Shown: positions 1 through 12,069 of the stretch, one piece after another
How positions within the stretch are numbered: position 1 is the first letter of the stretch
How the letters are laid out: the number at the start of each line of letters is the position of its first letter
Assembly: GCA_003971905.1 (NCBI GenBank)
Contig: RSEE01000017.1
Location: forward strand, 62,001 to 126,000
From: Moniliella sp. 'wahieum'
Lineage: Eukaryota > Basidiomycota > Moniliellomycetes > Moniliellales > Moniliellaceae
Direction of reading: 5' to 3'
Length of the DNA stretch: 64,000 nt
Notes under the pieces: generated by a model
Told to the model about the DNA's origin: nothing
The model's input: the letters and a program-made list of their open reading frames with translations, nothing else
Database searches by the model: none
Position numbers and translations under genes: made by a program

Positions 1-804
1 GAGGAAATGCTGTCCTCATCCCGCTGCAGAGCGAGGTGGCCATGGATCTAGGGATGCTGGTGTTGGTGTGGCGGTGAGAAAGACGAACATGGCGGATGCA
101 GAACAGGGTATCGAACTGGTATCTGATGTGCATGTGGGAAGAGCGGGGAGGGTGCAGGCTGGACGGGAAGGGAGGTGTCCAAAGGGGGCAGAGCCTCAGC
201 CCAACAAGCATCAGACAAAGAGACAAGCACAAGCACAAGCACAAGCCCAAGCACAAGCACAAGCATGCCTTCCCACCTTTGCCCCCCCTCCCGCCGCTCA
301 GGGCTGGGAGTACTGACGGATCATCGCTGGCCCAATCCAATACAGCACCCAAACCAGACGAATCCCAACATACAAACCAGAAGACAAGGTCAGCGCAACG
401 TGTTCTCTTTGGTCTCGCCCGTCTCGTTGTAGGTATTTACGCCTACGCCTTTCCTCTGCCAGCCCGTGCGTTTGGCTTTGCCCTCCTTCCCCTGTCCCTC
501 GGGCCGAGGGTGTACTCACTTGTAATCCGATCCTCCAACTCGTCCACGCGACTTATGATCTTGTCCACTGCAGCAAAACCAGAGCCAGCGCGGGGTCAGC
601 ACCACAGCGCCCACACGCGCCACAGACACAGACACGCAGAGGAAGAGCATACAATGACGATCGCTCGTGGTCTCCGTATCGTGCACCAGACACTCTAACT
701 TATCCAGCACCGCGTCGAACCAATCCGGGATCTCGTGGGGCGCCGTCACGTCCGGCGGCGCGGTACACGCCAATGCCCAGCCCGGGCGGGGGGTAGCTGG
801 TCAT
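1..804 (-). CDS. Unknown coiled-coil protein, 5' part of gene (runs off left edge)
   Basis: I do not recognise the family. The proposed start is the ATG at 804-802 in a good context (gacaATGacc), beginning MTSYPPPGLGIG. Exon 1 (653-804) continues into a conserved-looking stretch with the motif PHEIPDWFDAVLDKLE after one apparent missing base near 765. A clear intron follows (568-652, GTATGC donor, CTGCAG acceptor). Exon 2 (520-567, 48 nt) encodes LDKIISRVDELEDRIT, a heptad-like amphipathic helix, and ends at a GTGAGT donor. The next exons lie to the left. I cannot place them between 1 and 500, where the sequence is low complexity, so most of the gene is outside the window. Two clean splice junctions support a real gene. 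The function is not inferred. Confidence 0.45.
223..265. repeat. (CAAGCA)n-type hexanucleotide microsatellite
   Basis: Six to seven near-perfect AAGCAC/CAAGCA units in a row. It probably lies inside an intron or an unresolved exon of the first gene. Confidence 0.8.
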
Positions 805-1783
805 TGTCGGAGGCGCAAAGGGGGCCGGCGTGCGTGTCCCAGGACAAGAGGCGTGAGCGCGGGCGGGTGTCCGACTGCGTAGCCGGCAGCGGGTCGAGCA
901 CGGCGGCAGCCGGCGCCGGGCCCGGCACAGTGGCAGTGGCAGTGGCAGCGGCATTGGTAGTGGTAGTGGTAGTGGCAGCGGTAGGGGTGGGTTGGGACGA
1001 AGGGGGCAAGACAGACGGTGCGTCGGGCGCGGCAGGCCAGGGGTCGCACGGCGCCCCCGCGTTCGGCAGTGCCACGGTCGGGGTTGGGGTCGGGGTCGGG
1101 GCGTGGGGAGCCACACGCACTGGACGCGGGCGGCGGGGAGGAGTGGCGTTCGGGTGGGGCGAGCTTGAGGCCGAGCTGGGAGTGGGAGGCGGCAGGCAGC
1201 GGCGCCTGGGCGGGCGCAACGGCCACGGCGAGCGGGGGCAGGTCGCGGCGGGTGCGGAGCGGGGACAGCGGTGGGCGCGGGCGGGAGCGCGGGCGCTGGG
1301 GCGAGCGGAGCGGGCGGGGGCTCGCCATGGGCATGTGCGCCGGCGGGCAGGCGGAGGCGGAGGCGGAGGCGGAGGCAGAGACGGAGGCAGAGACGGAGGC
1401 AGGACAGAGGGGGCCAGAGAGCGGCCTGCGTGCTGAGAGTGAGAGCTGAGAGTGGCAGTAGGAACCCAGCAGCGCATGAAGCATTGCTGAGCAGCCACGC
1501 AGCCACACAGGCACACAGCCACCCGCCAGCCAGCAGGCGTCTGGGCCATGCGTCCTACATTATAGGCGTCCTCCATGCAGCGCACATATATCTCCCCTGC
1601 GGCCTAGTGCCCACCCCCACACCCCCACCTGAAATTTCAGCTACTGCGCCACACGCCTGGGGCCACCGTGGGATGATCGCATGGCGCTGCTATGGCATGT
1701 CAATCTCAGTCTCACACTCTCCTCCGCCTCCTCCGCCTCGTCCAACACACGCCGACGCCTGCGACGCAGCAGCAGGCCCGCCC
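805..1783. other. Low-complexity spacer between the first gene and kinesin
   Basis: This is upstream sequence of the minus-strand gene starting at 804 and downstream of kinesin. It holds degenerate trinucleotide runs (GGCAGT/GGTAGT near 928-985, GGCGGA/GGCAGA near 1345-1400). All six frames are open for long distances because of base composition, and none reads as a conserved protein. Confidence 0.6.
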
Positions 1784-4700
1784 TCACACCTGCTTCGACG
1801 TCGAGAAGAACCAGTTCGACCGGCTCTTGATCGAGTTGCCTGCGTCCGGCCGCGCGCGCAGCGAGCCCGCCTCGCCATACGCCGAGGGCGAGCCCATGTC
1901 GAGCCTGTGCGGTGGTGCGCCTGCGCTGCGCTTGCGCCGGGTTGATTGACGCTACGCGCGGCACCGCCACCGCGCACTGCTTGGACTGGCAGCGGAGCGC
2001 CGCCGCGCCGCGCAGCGGCTTGGCGATCCGACCGTACGGGTTGGTGGGCGCCATGGCGCGCGCCTCCCGCGCATGCGCCAGCTTGGTCCGCACCGCCTCC
2101 ATTTGCTGCTCGTACCTCCGGTTCTGCGCCGCCAGCTTGTTTTGCGACTCGGTGAGGGATGCCTCGAGTGCACGGATGTGTTCCTGCCGTGCAACCAGCT
2201 TGCGCTCCGCCACCGACACCTCGGTCTTGAGCGCCGCATTCTGGGCCACGAGCTGCTGTTGCGCATCGACCAAACTGCTCCAGCTGCCGCTCCAGGAAGG
2301 CCATCTTCTTTTGTTGGGTACGCGCATTGCTGGAACGCAAACATTGTTGTACTGCTCCTTCGACTCGTCCAGCGACAGTTCCAGTTCCACCACCTTCTCG
2401 CATCGGTTTTGCAGATCGCGCATCAAGTTCTTCTTCATCACGTCAAACTCAGCCAGTTGGTTGGCCATTGTCTTGCGCACCCGCTCCATCTCACGCGCCG
2501 ACTCGGCAAGGTTCTTGCCCCCTCGACACCGGCTGCCGTGATGGCAAACGCGCGCTTCAGCTCTTCGTTGCCATTCTTCAGCTCTTCGTTCGCCGTGCGA
2601 AGCGAGGCAATCTCCTTGGCTTTCAGGTCGACTTGGTGTTGCAGATCGGTGAGCGCATCGGCTTGAGCTTGGCGCTTGTTGGAATACTGCACCTCGAGCT
2701 TGGACTTGAGATCCTCTACCAGCGCTTCCACATCGCCACCCTGGTGGTTCGCTTGGGCATCACGCACTTGGCGTTGAATCAGTTCTTCGTATTCCGCTTC
2801 GAGCTCAGACAGGCGCACTTCGGTCTCTTCCCGCCGTTGGAGCAGCAAGTCGTTCTCCTCCTGTGCTTGCGTCAGCAGTTCCTGTTGCTCCCGCACCAGC
2901 GTTTGCGATTCGAGCAACTGCTCACGGACCATGCCCATGTCCTCCTTGCTCAACGCTCCCGCCGTCGTCTCGAGCTTGAGAAGGGTGGCACGGATTTGCT
3001 CCTCACGCTCGGTGAGGATGCCCGAGCTAAAGTCGGCGAGCATCTTGGCCATCTTCTCTTGCTTCTTGCGTTCCTTGCGCTCTTCTTGGGCCGCATCCTT
3101 GGCCGTCTTCTGTGCCGTCTCGGCAGCCAAATTCTTCTTCAGCTCCTCCACCTCGACTGTCAACTCGGCGTTTTGCTCTTTGAGCATGTCCATCATGATG
3201 GTCGTCGAATCCTTGCTGTCATAGCGAATCCGCTCCAGCTCAAGTTTAACCTCGTTCATCTCTGTGGCCAACGCCTTGTTCTCCTTGTTGAACGTCTCTT
3301 CTTGTTCACGAAGGAACGCAAGCTCGGTTTGGACCTCCGACAGATGGTTTTGGGCAAGCTTGAGCGCCGCTTCCTTCTCCGTCACTTGGTCCGCCAACTC
3401 GTTCTCCCGACGCAAGAACTCGTCGCGTTCGTCCTTGTCGAGGCCAACCACGTTGGCGTATCGGGGCGAGAGGTAAGGTCCTTAATCCCTTCCACAGCTG
3501 GGCTGGTGGGACGGGTAGAGTCTTTGCTGCTGGGCGCAGAAAGCTTGCTGGTGGTTGTGGAGGCAGTGCTGCCGGTGGCCTGGTGGCCCGCGGCCGAGGT
3601 GCCCACCTTGGTTGCATCCGCCCGATCCGCCTCGGCAACCTTGCCCCCCGCACGCCAGATCTTGATCTCGGCCTCAAGGGCAGCAATGTACGCCTTGTAC
3701 CGGTCTGCCTCCGCCTTGGTCTTCTTGAGGGCCTGCCGCAGCTCGGCTGGCGACATTTCCGCATTGACACGCGCCTTGTTCTTATGTTCTTGGCACGCAC
3801 ACCGAACCGAAGCGTCGACAGCGTCTCTTCCTGGTTAAAGGCGCAGGGGGATGCGTTGACAATCAGTGTTGTACGCGAGTTACCACCCAACGATTCTTGC
3901 AGGATACGTGTCAGCTTGGAATCACGGTACGGAATGTGCCCCGATTTGCCGTCGGTCAGGGCATTGATCACCATGCCCAGCGCACTTAAACTCTTGTTGA
4001 TCTTCTTGGCTTCTTCCAATGTTTGACCACTCGCGCCGTCTTTCCCACCTTCTCGCTACCGGCCAGATCGACCAGGTACAGATTGCCGGTCTTGGAGCTG
4101 CCCGTTTCGGTGTTGCGCTGCTGGATGCTGATGACAAAGATAGAATGGGAGCGAGAGGATTCGGCGTTCATATTGGTGTAGGACACGACGCGGGCCGAGC
4201 TTCCTTGCCGCATAATTTCATACACCTCACCCGTCGATCCAACATACACGTCCGTCAATCCCTTGACATACACCCACGTGCCTTGTCCTCGTGGATTTGC
4301 AGGTTGTCGTTCTGCGGTTGCAGCAGGTCGCGGATTTTCTCCATGTAGATCTCCATGTAGCTCACCTTGACAAAGTATTCCAGGTTGGGGGGCGAGACCA
4401 TGATCGACTCAAAGATCTGCTCAGTAATGCGGGGGATGATTCCCTTTGTGTTTTCATCATCAATGTCGGACCCCATCATGGTGAATGTCTTGCCCGAGCC
4501 CGTTTGGCCGTAGGCAAAGATGGTGCCGTTGTAGCCATTGACCACGTCTGGAGAAGCGAGTCAGTTACGCTGGCGCCAATATTCACCAAGGAAGGAGAGG
4601 GGAGCATACCATCGACAGTGTCGCGAATGCCAAACTCAAACAATCGCGTTGGGGGGTGCCCATGGGGAAGATACGGTCAAAGGTAAAGCCATTGAGGGCG

Positions 4701-4850
4701 TCTGAGTTGGTGGAGCCAAGAAGCTTGATCGTATGCTCGCCTGGGTCGGTTGGGTGATTGCGCTAAAGTCGACCACAATGTCTCCGCCCTCGCGCATCTC
4801 GAGCGAGTTGGGAGGGCGAAAGCGCGCAACGACCTTGACGTTGCCGACAT
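1784..4850 (-). CDS. Conventional kinesin (kinesin-1) heavy chain, frame-broken by indels
   Basis: Plus-end-directed microtubule motor, the fungal conventional kinesin (Nkin/Kin2 type), about 1,000 residues. The start ATG (4850-4848) would read [14 protein letters not shown] if one missing G is allowed. An intron at 4548-4609 has a GTATGC donor, a CTGAC branch and a TCCAG acceptor. Seen in order: P-loop GQTGSGKT, switch [10 protein letters not shown], switch [13 protein letters not shown], neck and long coiled coil, a late-coil block [19 protein letters not shown] typical of fungal kinesin-1, the autoinhibitory IAK motif GRIAKPLRG (near 2010-2037), and the tail [11 protein letters not shown] before the stop at 1784-1786. 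About eleven single-base frame changes interrupt the frame (near 4844, 4749, 4650, 4273, 4036, 3785, 3472, 2520, 2345, 2270, 1980). Most are one missing base. I treat them as sequence error because domain order is perfect on both sides of each. Confidence 0.95.
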
Positions 4851-4920
4851 GGGCAGGGGAGGGGGGGGGAGGGGAAGGGGGAAGGGGGGGGAGGGGCAAG
4901 GGGGACTGGGTGGGTGGGTG
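4851..4920. promoter_or_regulatory. G-rich tract directly upstream of the kinesin start codon
   Basis: The plus strand has many runs of 4-9 Gs separated by one or two bases, ending in (GGGT)n. Read on the kinesin sense strand it is a pyrimidine-rich tract just before the ATG, as seen in strong fungal promoters or leaders. The G-rich strand could form a quadruplex. This is inference from composition. Confidence 0.5.
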
Positions 4921-6251
4921 AATGCGCGTGCTGCTAGGGGGAGACAGCGATGGCAGCGGCGGTGGCGGGGGCGGACGACGGTGGTGGCGACGGGGGTGGC
5001 GATGGTGGCAGGGGGTGCAAAGCGGAAGGCGGATGTGAAAGCAGGCGGCAGGAGAGGCGGCCGTGGCGCATGCAACCCTGGCGGCCACGTGATCCGCTGG
5101 GCCGCTCAGCACAGCGCCCGTGTGGCGCCGCACCAACGAGAGCAACGCACACTGGCGCCGTGCGCTCGGCCCCTGAATGCGCGTCCTGCTCGCGCTGTGC
5201 CAGCGCCCGACAGCGCAGGCGCCAGCCAACCCTACGCGCAGCTGCTGCGCCACTCATGCACTCATGCATCCCCCGTGCATGCCCACCGCCCCCGGTCCCT
5301 CCACGCGCGCCTTACCTCAGCATGCAGCACCCCCCATCGCGCCTTGCGCTCGGCTGCTGCGCGAAATGCCTCAGGACGCGTCACGCTACACAAATCAAGC
5401 ACAAGCCACTGCCCCCTGGCTTCCCTGCCCTCTGCGGTCGTTTTGCTTTTCTGTCGGTACTGTGATGTGCCTTGGACGCAACCGGTTTGGGAGGCATGGC
5501 GGACAAGCCGCGGAACAGACGCCGTTGGTTGCGGCCTGAACAAGTGGGTTCGTTGGTGGGCGATGATCGATGAGCAGGAAACTGGTTACTAGGCTTTGAT
5601 ACAAGACGATGGGAATAACGCTAACGTTTAACCGTGCTACCTTATCTGTGATGAGCGCTGAGCACACAAACCTTAGCGCGTAGTGAAGCTTGAGCTTGAG
5701 CTGGACGAGCTGGCGGCGCGAGATACCTTCGACAGCCGGTTGACGAGTGGGCGACCACCAACCGAGCGGATGCGCGACGCGCTCTGGCAAGTGACATGGT
5801 TGCAACGTGCCACGCTTGCGCTGGCCCGCCCACTGCGGACGCTTCAACTTGAAGCTTCAAGCCTCAACTGTACCCGAACCGTCTCCCGGCTACGCTCTTT
5901 CACCAACCTGGGGTGCCGGCCATCAATCTATCTGCATCTGCGGTCCTGAAAAACGTTCGGGGGGAGCAAAGAGGGAGGCTCTGACATGCGCCATGCGCCA
6001 TGCCACACTACGCACGACGCACGATGAGATCGATGACCGACATAAATTAAAGCACGACAACGCGGCGGCAGCCCGACTTGGGGGGGGGGCAGGCCAGCGC
6101 AACGGTCCCAACGCCGGGTGTCTGTAGCTGGGACACGGGCACAGACCGAGCGGGACGGCAAGGTGCAAGACATAGACGTGCCGCTTCAGTGGCGTAGACG
6201 CGCAAGGCGACGGGACACCGCGGGAGGGCGCGGGGTGAGCTAGGCCACGGG
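4921..6251. other. Intergenic, kinesin upstream region
   Basis: No supportable gene. It lies between the kinesin start and the stop codon of the next minus-strand gene. It contains a perfect 14-bp palindrome CTTGAAGCTTCAAG (5848-5861) and AAGCTTGAGCTTGAG near 5687, but no recognisable coding sequence. Confidence 0.6.
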
Positions 6252-9200
6252 TCACTTGGGCCCAACGGGGGGCGCGGGCGCAGCGGGGTTGGTGCGCAAC
6301 TGGGCAGCGTACCGGCGGGCAAAGCTGCCCAACGTACGCGCGTGGGTAAAGCGGGGCGAGTACGAGGAGGAAGTATGGTGTGCATGGCAGCAGAGCGCGG
6401 CGAGGTCGCCGGCGACCAGGTCCAAAGGGCAAGGCGAGTCGCGGGTCGGGTCGGCCTGCTCTGGCGCATCCCGGTCGGTCGTGCCGAGGTGGGCTCGGTG
6501 GACCGATTGCAGTTTGGCCTGGATCGAGGCAAGGTCTGCCACGGCACCCCAGAGACAATCGCGTCAATACCAGCACACGCTCACCGGGCACGAAAGCCAA
6601 TGGCAACACAAGGAAACGTACCTGGAGGACACTCGCGTGGCGCATCGGCCCAAGCGGGGTAAGAGTGTTGGAAGGATTGGGCGGCAGGGTGGGCGAGAAC
6701 GGCGTTGAGCAAGCGCCAGGCGGTTGGAAGGTAGCGTCAATCGTGGCTAGCTGGACGGACGAAGCCGGCGGGAAGAGAGACTCGAGGGGCCGATCCGATG
6801 CGAGGGGGCGGGCCGGACTGAACCGAGGGCGAGGTAAGACAAAATGTTGCGGGGCGTCAAGAGCAGGGACGAAATTGCTCCACATCTTCCTCGCTCTCGA
6901 CTGCTTCCGCCCAGGTCGGAGGCAAAGGCGTCGGGGAAGGCGATGGGGAAGGCGATAACGGAGACAGGTCTGGCGCCTTTTCCCGTTTCCCAAGCGCATC
7001 AACCTGGTAGTAACCCGGGCGAGCGCGTGCGCGCTTAGACACCGGAGGGGACAGCAAGTCCCGCTCAGAATCGGCAGAACGGCGTTTGCGTGAAGACGAT
7101 GTGGGCAGCCAGGAGGAACGAGAAGCTGATTTCGTTGTGTCGTGAAGAGTGGATCGCCTGCGCGAGACGGATGGTGGGGTGAGAGGAGGATGGCGTTGGA
7201 CAGCATTTTTTTCCGGGTGCACTTTTTCTGCGTCTTGGGTGGGCGTGATGGTGTGGCCCGGGCAGAACTGGATTGGGTGGGCAGAAGTGTGCGTGGGCGA
7301 AGGAGATCGTGGCATGCGCACGCGGGACGATCTGAATTTCTAGCATGGGCGTCAATTCCTCCTCGTCCGACGAAACGAAAGAGAGCAGCGTTCCGAAGCA
7401 GGGATGGCACATCGCGTAGCAGAACCCGTGGCGGCCAAAGAAGGCGAGGAGAGGGGCGAAGAAGGGGACGACGGCAGCGACGGCAGGACATTCTTCGCCT
7501 CTGTCCTCGGAGCAGGCGGCCAACGAGGACGACGAAGCTGGTGGCCCGAATGCACAGGGGGCGCAGAAGCCGTCAACTTGAGTGGCCGGCCCGGGCGTAG
7601 ATGGGAACGGGGTGGGCCAAGAAGGAACTTGCATACCGGCGTTTCGGGAGAGACCCATACCTCAGAAGCAAGATGAGAATGTGCACCGGCGAGCGACAGA
7701 GCCAAATCCTGGTGTGCCTCTTGGTAGCCACTTCTTCCTCGTCTACGACCGTGTCGGATGAGGCCAGCTCCATCTCAACCGTCGGCGAGCGGGGAGGTCG
7801 AGGGGTCACCCGGTGCGCGGGAGCGGGTGGGGAGGCATAGTCTGGTGACTGGGGGACTCCTGATCCACGAGTGCTCGCATCGACCCTGCCTTCCCAATTG
7901 CCTCCTCGGACAACCGGAAGGAGATAGCAACCCTCAGCGTCTGCGTCTGCAAGTGCGAGGCAAGGCTCGATCGGCGCACATGAGGAAGAAATGACTTGGC
8001 GAGGAGGGCCGAGGCACGGAGTCGTTAGAGGCAGGGGCACTGCAGATTCCACTGGTGCAACCGGAGGTGACGCGGCTTGGGCGCATTGTACCAGTGTATT
8101 CGCCAAGGAAGAGTAACGGGAACGGGTGGGGAAGGGCACCCTTGGTCCAACGCAACGGACTTCGCCTCGGCGAAAGGCGAACGAATTTCATTCTGTTTGC
8201 TCTGGCGCCCCGGCGTTGTGGCAAGGTGAGGAAAGTTCCCCCGTCGACCCCTCGACATTGAAAAAGCGTCTGCGGTGCGGATGGACGAGAGAAGAGCCCA
8301 GTGCGGTCGGTATGGGGCGTGGGCGTGGACTGGGGAGAACAGGCCAGAGCAGTACTGCCGTGTTCGGGCGGAGACACGGCTGAGGCATAGAGAAGGGCAG
8401 CGAATGAAGCGGCCCGTGGCGCCTGGGCGCTTGGTTTGGGTGGGTGGGGGGAGTGGAGGTGGGGGTGACAGGGTGGGAGGGGCGAGGACCGCCTGGTCGA
8501 GTTGTTGGGCCGAGAGGGTAGGGGACTGTGAGTTGGAGTTTCGTTGCGGACAGAAGAGGCTAGAAGAAGCCGACCTGGACGGGCCTGCACGTAAGAGGGA
8601 AGAAGATGAGGGTGTTTCCCTCAAGACACATGGTGGATTGGGTTTGCTTGGCTACTGCGGTGGATTGGGTTGGACACGCTGGTCGGATGGGGAGGGGGGC
8701 AGGGGAGCAAAACGGACACGGCGAGCGGCACGGCGGTGGTCTGCAAGGGAGGCCGGGGCAGATGGAGAGGGGGCAAAGAAAAAACGCGCGATGAGAAGTT
8801 CGCGATGGCGGAGTGCGGGCAGTGCATCGGGCATAGCTGGGCTTGGCCATGGTCCCCGAGCAGGATGCGGACACGGAGCTGATGGCCGGGAGGCGCGGCT
8901 GCAGCTGTGGGTGGGGGGCGGAAGAGACGAGCGGCCTTGTGCTCGAGCTGGGCAAGAGTGCTGGGGATGGCGGTGATGTATGTGGGGGAGGTGCTGTAGG
9001 GCCCGCGAAGGAGGACGAGGCGGGGGCCATTTGGCGAGTCGGAAGAGCCGTCTTTGGTGCTGCGGATTGCGACGTCGGCCAAGTGGACAGCGTCGGAGCT
9101 GGGGCTGGAGTGGGAGCTGCCGTTTGGGACCAAGCACACGCCCAAGCGCGACGTGAGAGGAAGACACCGACGCCATGCCTGCCCACACTGCGCCCGTCGT

Positions 9201-9289
9201 GGTGGCGAGGAGGAGGCGGACGGGAAGGAGGCCCACAGGCGCAGCGTCCAAGTCGGCGCGTCGCGGATGGCCTGCAGCGGGGCCACATG
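6252..9289 (-). CDS. Putative nuclear protein with bromodomain-like C-terminus
   Basis: A tentative gene read through several frame changes. The C-terminal exons are the best part. An intron at 6536-6621 (GTACGT donor, GGCAG acceptor) joins WRLLNAVLAHPAAQSFQ...WADAP to DLASIQAKLQS. This is followed by LVAGDLAALCCHAHHTSSSY and the end TLGSFARRYAAQL, stop at 6252-6254. This order resembles the ZA-loop 'ADAPxYY..PMDL..I..KL' and helix B/C of BRD8/Bdf-type bromodomains. The acetyl-lysine-contacting Asn would be replaced by His. Upstream are a basic nuclear-localisation-like stretch (SRKRRSADSERD ... VSKRARARPGYY), acidic patches (DTVVDEEEV, FVSSDEEEL) and Pro/Ser-rich linkers. The start is uncertain: ATG at 9289 (MW-APLQAIRDAP with one missing base) is the farthest plausible start, and 6252-8600 could be a separate gene. 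Family assignment is inference. Confidence 0.4.
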
Positions 9290-10180
9290 ACGCGACGCGG
9301 CATCTCCGACGTCCGAGATATTAATATTGCAAGCACGTCCATTCCCTGTGCGTTCATCGGGCGTTGCTCATTCTTAGTTGTGCCCGCATTCAACTTTGAA
9401 AACGATGGGTTGTTACGTAACGCATACACGCACCGCATGCCGATGGCCCAACGTTTGGACGAGGCGAGCGAGCTGGTGCAGGATTGCAACCCCGCCGGCT
9501 GGTACATGGTTGAAGTTCGATGGTTGATGCATGATGATCGACACACCGGGCTCGCCGCCCTCTGCAGCACGACACAGCACCTGGTGGTGGTGGTGCTGTT
9601 GGTCCGAGCACATCGCGTCTGCTCGGCTGGGCCAGAGCCGAGTCGGTGGCCCCTATTGCGCGACAGCTCCCCCGTGCGATCGCATGCATGCAGATCCCAG
9701 TCGTTAGACTGCCGCCACGCCACGCCCGCCGCGTCTTTCTCATCGCAGAGCAACGCAAAGCAGCAGAGCAGTACAGAGCAGTACAGAGCAGCGCAGCCCA
9801 ATGCGCAGCACTGCATAGCACTGCATGGCGCTGCCGGCACAGGGCACGGGGCCACTCTCATCCATTGTTCCTCCACGCCTTCAACTTTCAATTCAGTTGC
9901 TCTCGCCCCAGGCCCCATGCTTCCTTGGAGTGACAGCGACGGGCTTCAAGTCACCAAGTCAGTAGGCCTGCCCAAGTCACTAGTCACTTCTCACAATAAC
10001 TTCACTCGGTCGCTCTCTCACGCACCCATCCCCTCCCTCAGCCGCGCCTGGCCAACGCTCAGCACACCTCCAGCTCCCCACCACCAATCCCACCCACGCC
10101 CCGCCCCTCCCATCCCCCACACTCTTTTTTCCCGCCCTCCTTCCCACCAGGCTGGCCCTGCCGCCCGCACGCGTGCTGCC
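9290..10180. other. Divergent upstream region
   Basis: Lies between the minus-strand gene ending its 5' side near 9289 and the plus-strand gene starting at 10181. It holds a short tandem repeat (AGAGCAGTAC units, 9763-9796) and the 14-mer AGTCACTAGTCACT at 9975-9988, which recurs inverted at 30603-30616. Pyrimidine-rich leader sequence precedes 10181. No gene seen. Confidence 0.6.
9763..9796. repeat. Short tandem repeat, 10-bp unit AGAGCAGTAC
   Basis: About three and a half copies, then degenerating into GCAGCACTGCATAGC-like sequence. Probably simple-sequence drift. Confidence 0.7.
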
Positions 10181-12069
10181 ATGACCGTGCATCCCACCCT
10201 CCACGCTGCACGCCGCCACCACGCGTTTGCTTCTTCCCGTCCCGCCCACCTCGCACGCGCCGCCAACGAACACCACTCCAACACCTTCTCTTCTGCCTAT
10301 GGCGATGGCTACGACAACGACGCATCAGCTAGCTCTGCTGGCCCCGACGGCGCCTCCACCCACCACAACAACGGCCCCAACAACGGAGATGCAGCGCAGC
10401 GTAAACGACAGTCGCACCCCCAGTGCGTCTCCATCTCGCTCGTCCCATGCCTCCGCCTCTGCTGCGTCCGCTGGCTGGCTGGCTCTGGCTCTGGTTCCAA
10501 CTCCAACTCCAACTCCAAAAGCTACGACGGCAGCTCCTCCTACGGCAGCTCCGCCGTCTCGTCTGACTCCTATAGTTCAGCCTCCTCCTTCGTTCAAGAC
10601 TCTTCCTCATCCAACCCGTACAGCCATCGCTCCAGTAGCGCCTACTCTTCTGGCTCATCCACCATGTCAAGCGACTCGTACAGAAGCTCTAGCATGTCAT
10701 CAACGTACAGCAGCTCGTCTCCTACGAGTTCCTCCTGGTCCTCCGTCTCTCGGCCACCTCCTCATCCGGCTCCGCAGGCTCGTCAAGTGCGTACTCGTCT
10801 TGGCTGTCAAGCTCCTCTGGCCAGTTCAGTGTCTCCTCCGCCAGCCCATCATCCTCTACGTCCACGCCTACGTCCACTTCTTACGCCGTGGCTCAACCGA
10901 CACAGCAAGCCGCCACCACTACCAGCATGGCCAACCTGTCGCCTGTCGCCTCCGTTAACACTCACATCACTGCAGGCCCCCTGGCCAGTTTCTCCGCGCC
11001 CATGCTGTCGCAGCAAACACTTACCGACACCGCTCGGGCAACGGCCAGCCCCAACGGCGCCCACCAACACGATATGGCATCTTCTCACCACAATTCTCTG
11101 TCGACGGGCGGGATTGTTGGTGCGGCAGTTGGGTGTGTGTGTGGGGCAGTGGCCGCTGCTGCTCGTGCTGTATCTGTTGTGGCGCAAGTGCTTTTCACGG
11201 CCACGAGAAGAACCCATGCTGTTTGACAAGGATCCCCACCGTTCCTCCTTGCCGACGGATTTGACGAAAACGATCTGCTGGATACCCATCCGGCCGAAAT
11301 GGCGGATGCCCATGCGCCTCTGGCTTTGTCATGCCCCCCTTCCATCCAGACTATCCGGCCGAAGCTGCGGCAGTCGTCCCGGGGGTGGACGTATATCCTA
11401 CTGCCCCGACCCCTGCGTAGCCCAGGACGAAATGATCCGCCGCCGACCCGTATGCGCACCTCGACCGTGGACGGGTACCTTACGGCGAATCTGATGCTAC
11501 ACCGGGCGCACGGGAGGAGCAAGGCGGGGACGCTACCGCCAACCGTCGTTCGGACCAGACTGGCACGGAAGACTATAGCTTTAACCGACCGTCGTACGGT
11601 GTGGGCTATGCGCACGACCTGGCCCCCGTGTCGGACCAGGACCGGTCTACCCCGTCGTCCCAATCCCACGACCACGCTTCGCCGCTCGGCTCGGTCGGCA
11701 AGGCGTTCGAGTCGTCAGAGCACAGTCCGGTTGCCAGTCTGCCCGGCAGCCCTCCGTTGGACGGACAGGCGTACGCTGGCATGCATACCGATCCAACCTT
11801 CTTTGCCTCGCATCGTGGCTCAGCCGAGCCCCCCACACTCTCTCTCGGCTGAACGATTCCCGGCCAGTTGGGGCCAGGTGCGACGGGGCGCAGCGGTGCG
11901 CTCCCCCCACCCCATTGGCGCCTCGGTGCCGAGGGAGGCTACTGGGGTCCAGTCGAAGATCCGGCTGGCACCTGTGTCTGCTGCCGCTCCCACCAACACC
12001 ACCGATACAGCCCGCCCTGCCCACCCCAGCGTGGCATACGACAATGTATTGGACGCGTATGCTTATTGA
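10181..12069 (+). CDS. Ser-rich single-pass membrane protein (mucin-like surface protein A)
   Basis: Start ATG 10181 (MTVHPTLHAARR), stop TGA 12067-12069. The N-terminal half is a Ser/Thr/Asn-rich, presumably O-glycosylated stalk (many SSS/SYSS runs, 10480-10760), then a Thr/Ala/Ser linker. A transmembrane segment follows, assembled across a frame change near 11140: STGGIVGAAVGCVCGAV then LLVLYLLWRKCFSRPREE. The Arg-rich inner flank gives Nout/Cin topology. The cytosolic tail is about 270 residues and Ser/Pro/Asp-rich (SDQDRSTPSSQSHDHASP), ending AYDNVLDAYAY. At least three frame changes occur. No clear signal peptide is seen, so the start may be further upstream or damaged. The 'stalk, small-residue TM, disordered tail' plan is common in basidiomycete surface proteins and wall sensors, and specific function cannot be read. 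Confidence 0.6.

Noticed and set aside
223..265. CRISPR-like or structured repeat
   Set aside because: It is a simple hexanucleotide microsatellite without spacers, and the genome is eukaryotic.
700..1585. Several 230-280 codon open frames on both strands
   Set aside because: They lie in simple-sequence GC-rich DNA, overlap each other in all frames, and consist of Ala/Pro/Arg runs without motifs. Composition artefacts.
1784..4850. Kinesin as a pseudogene
   Set aside because: About eleven frame breaks could suggest decay, but every motif is conserved, there are almost no internal stop substitutions, and other essential genes show the same pattern. Sequencing error explains it better.
10480..10760. 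Ser-rich region as an ice-binding or silk-like repeat
   Set aside because: No regular repeat period. It is an ordinary Ser/Tyr-rich stalk ahead of a membrane helix.
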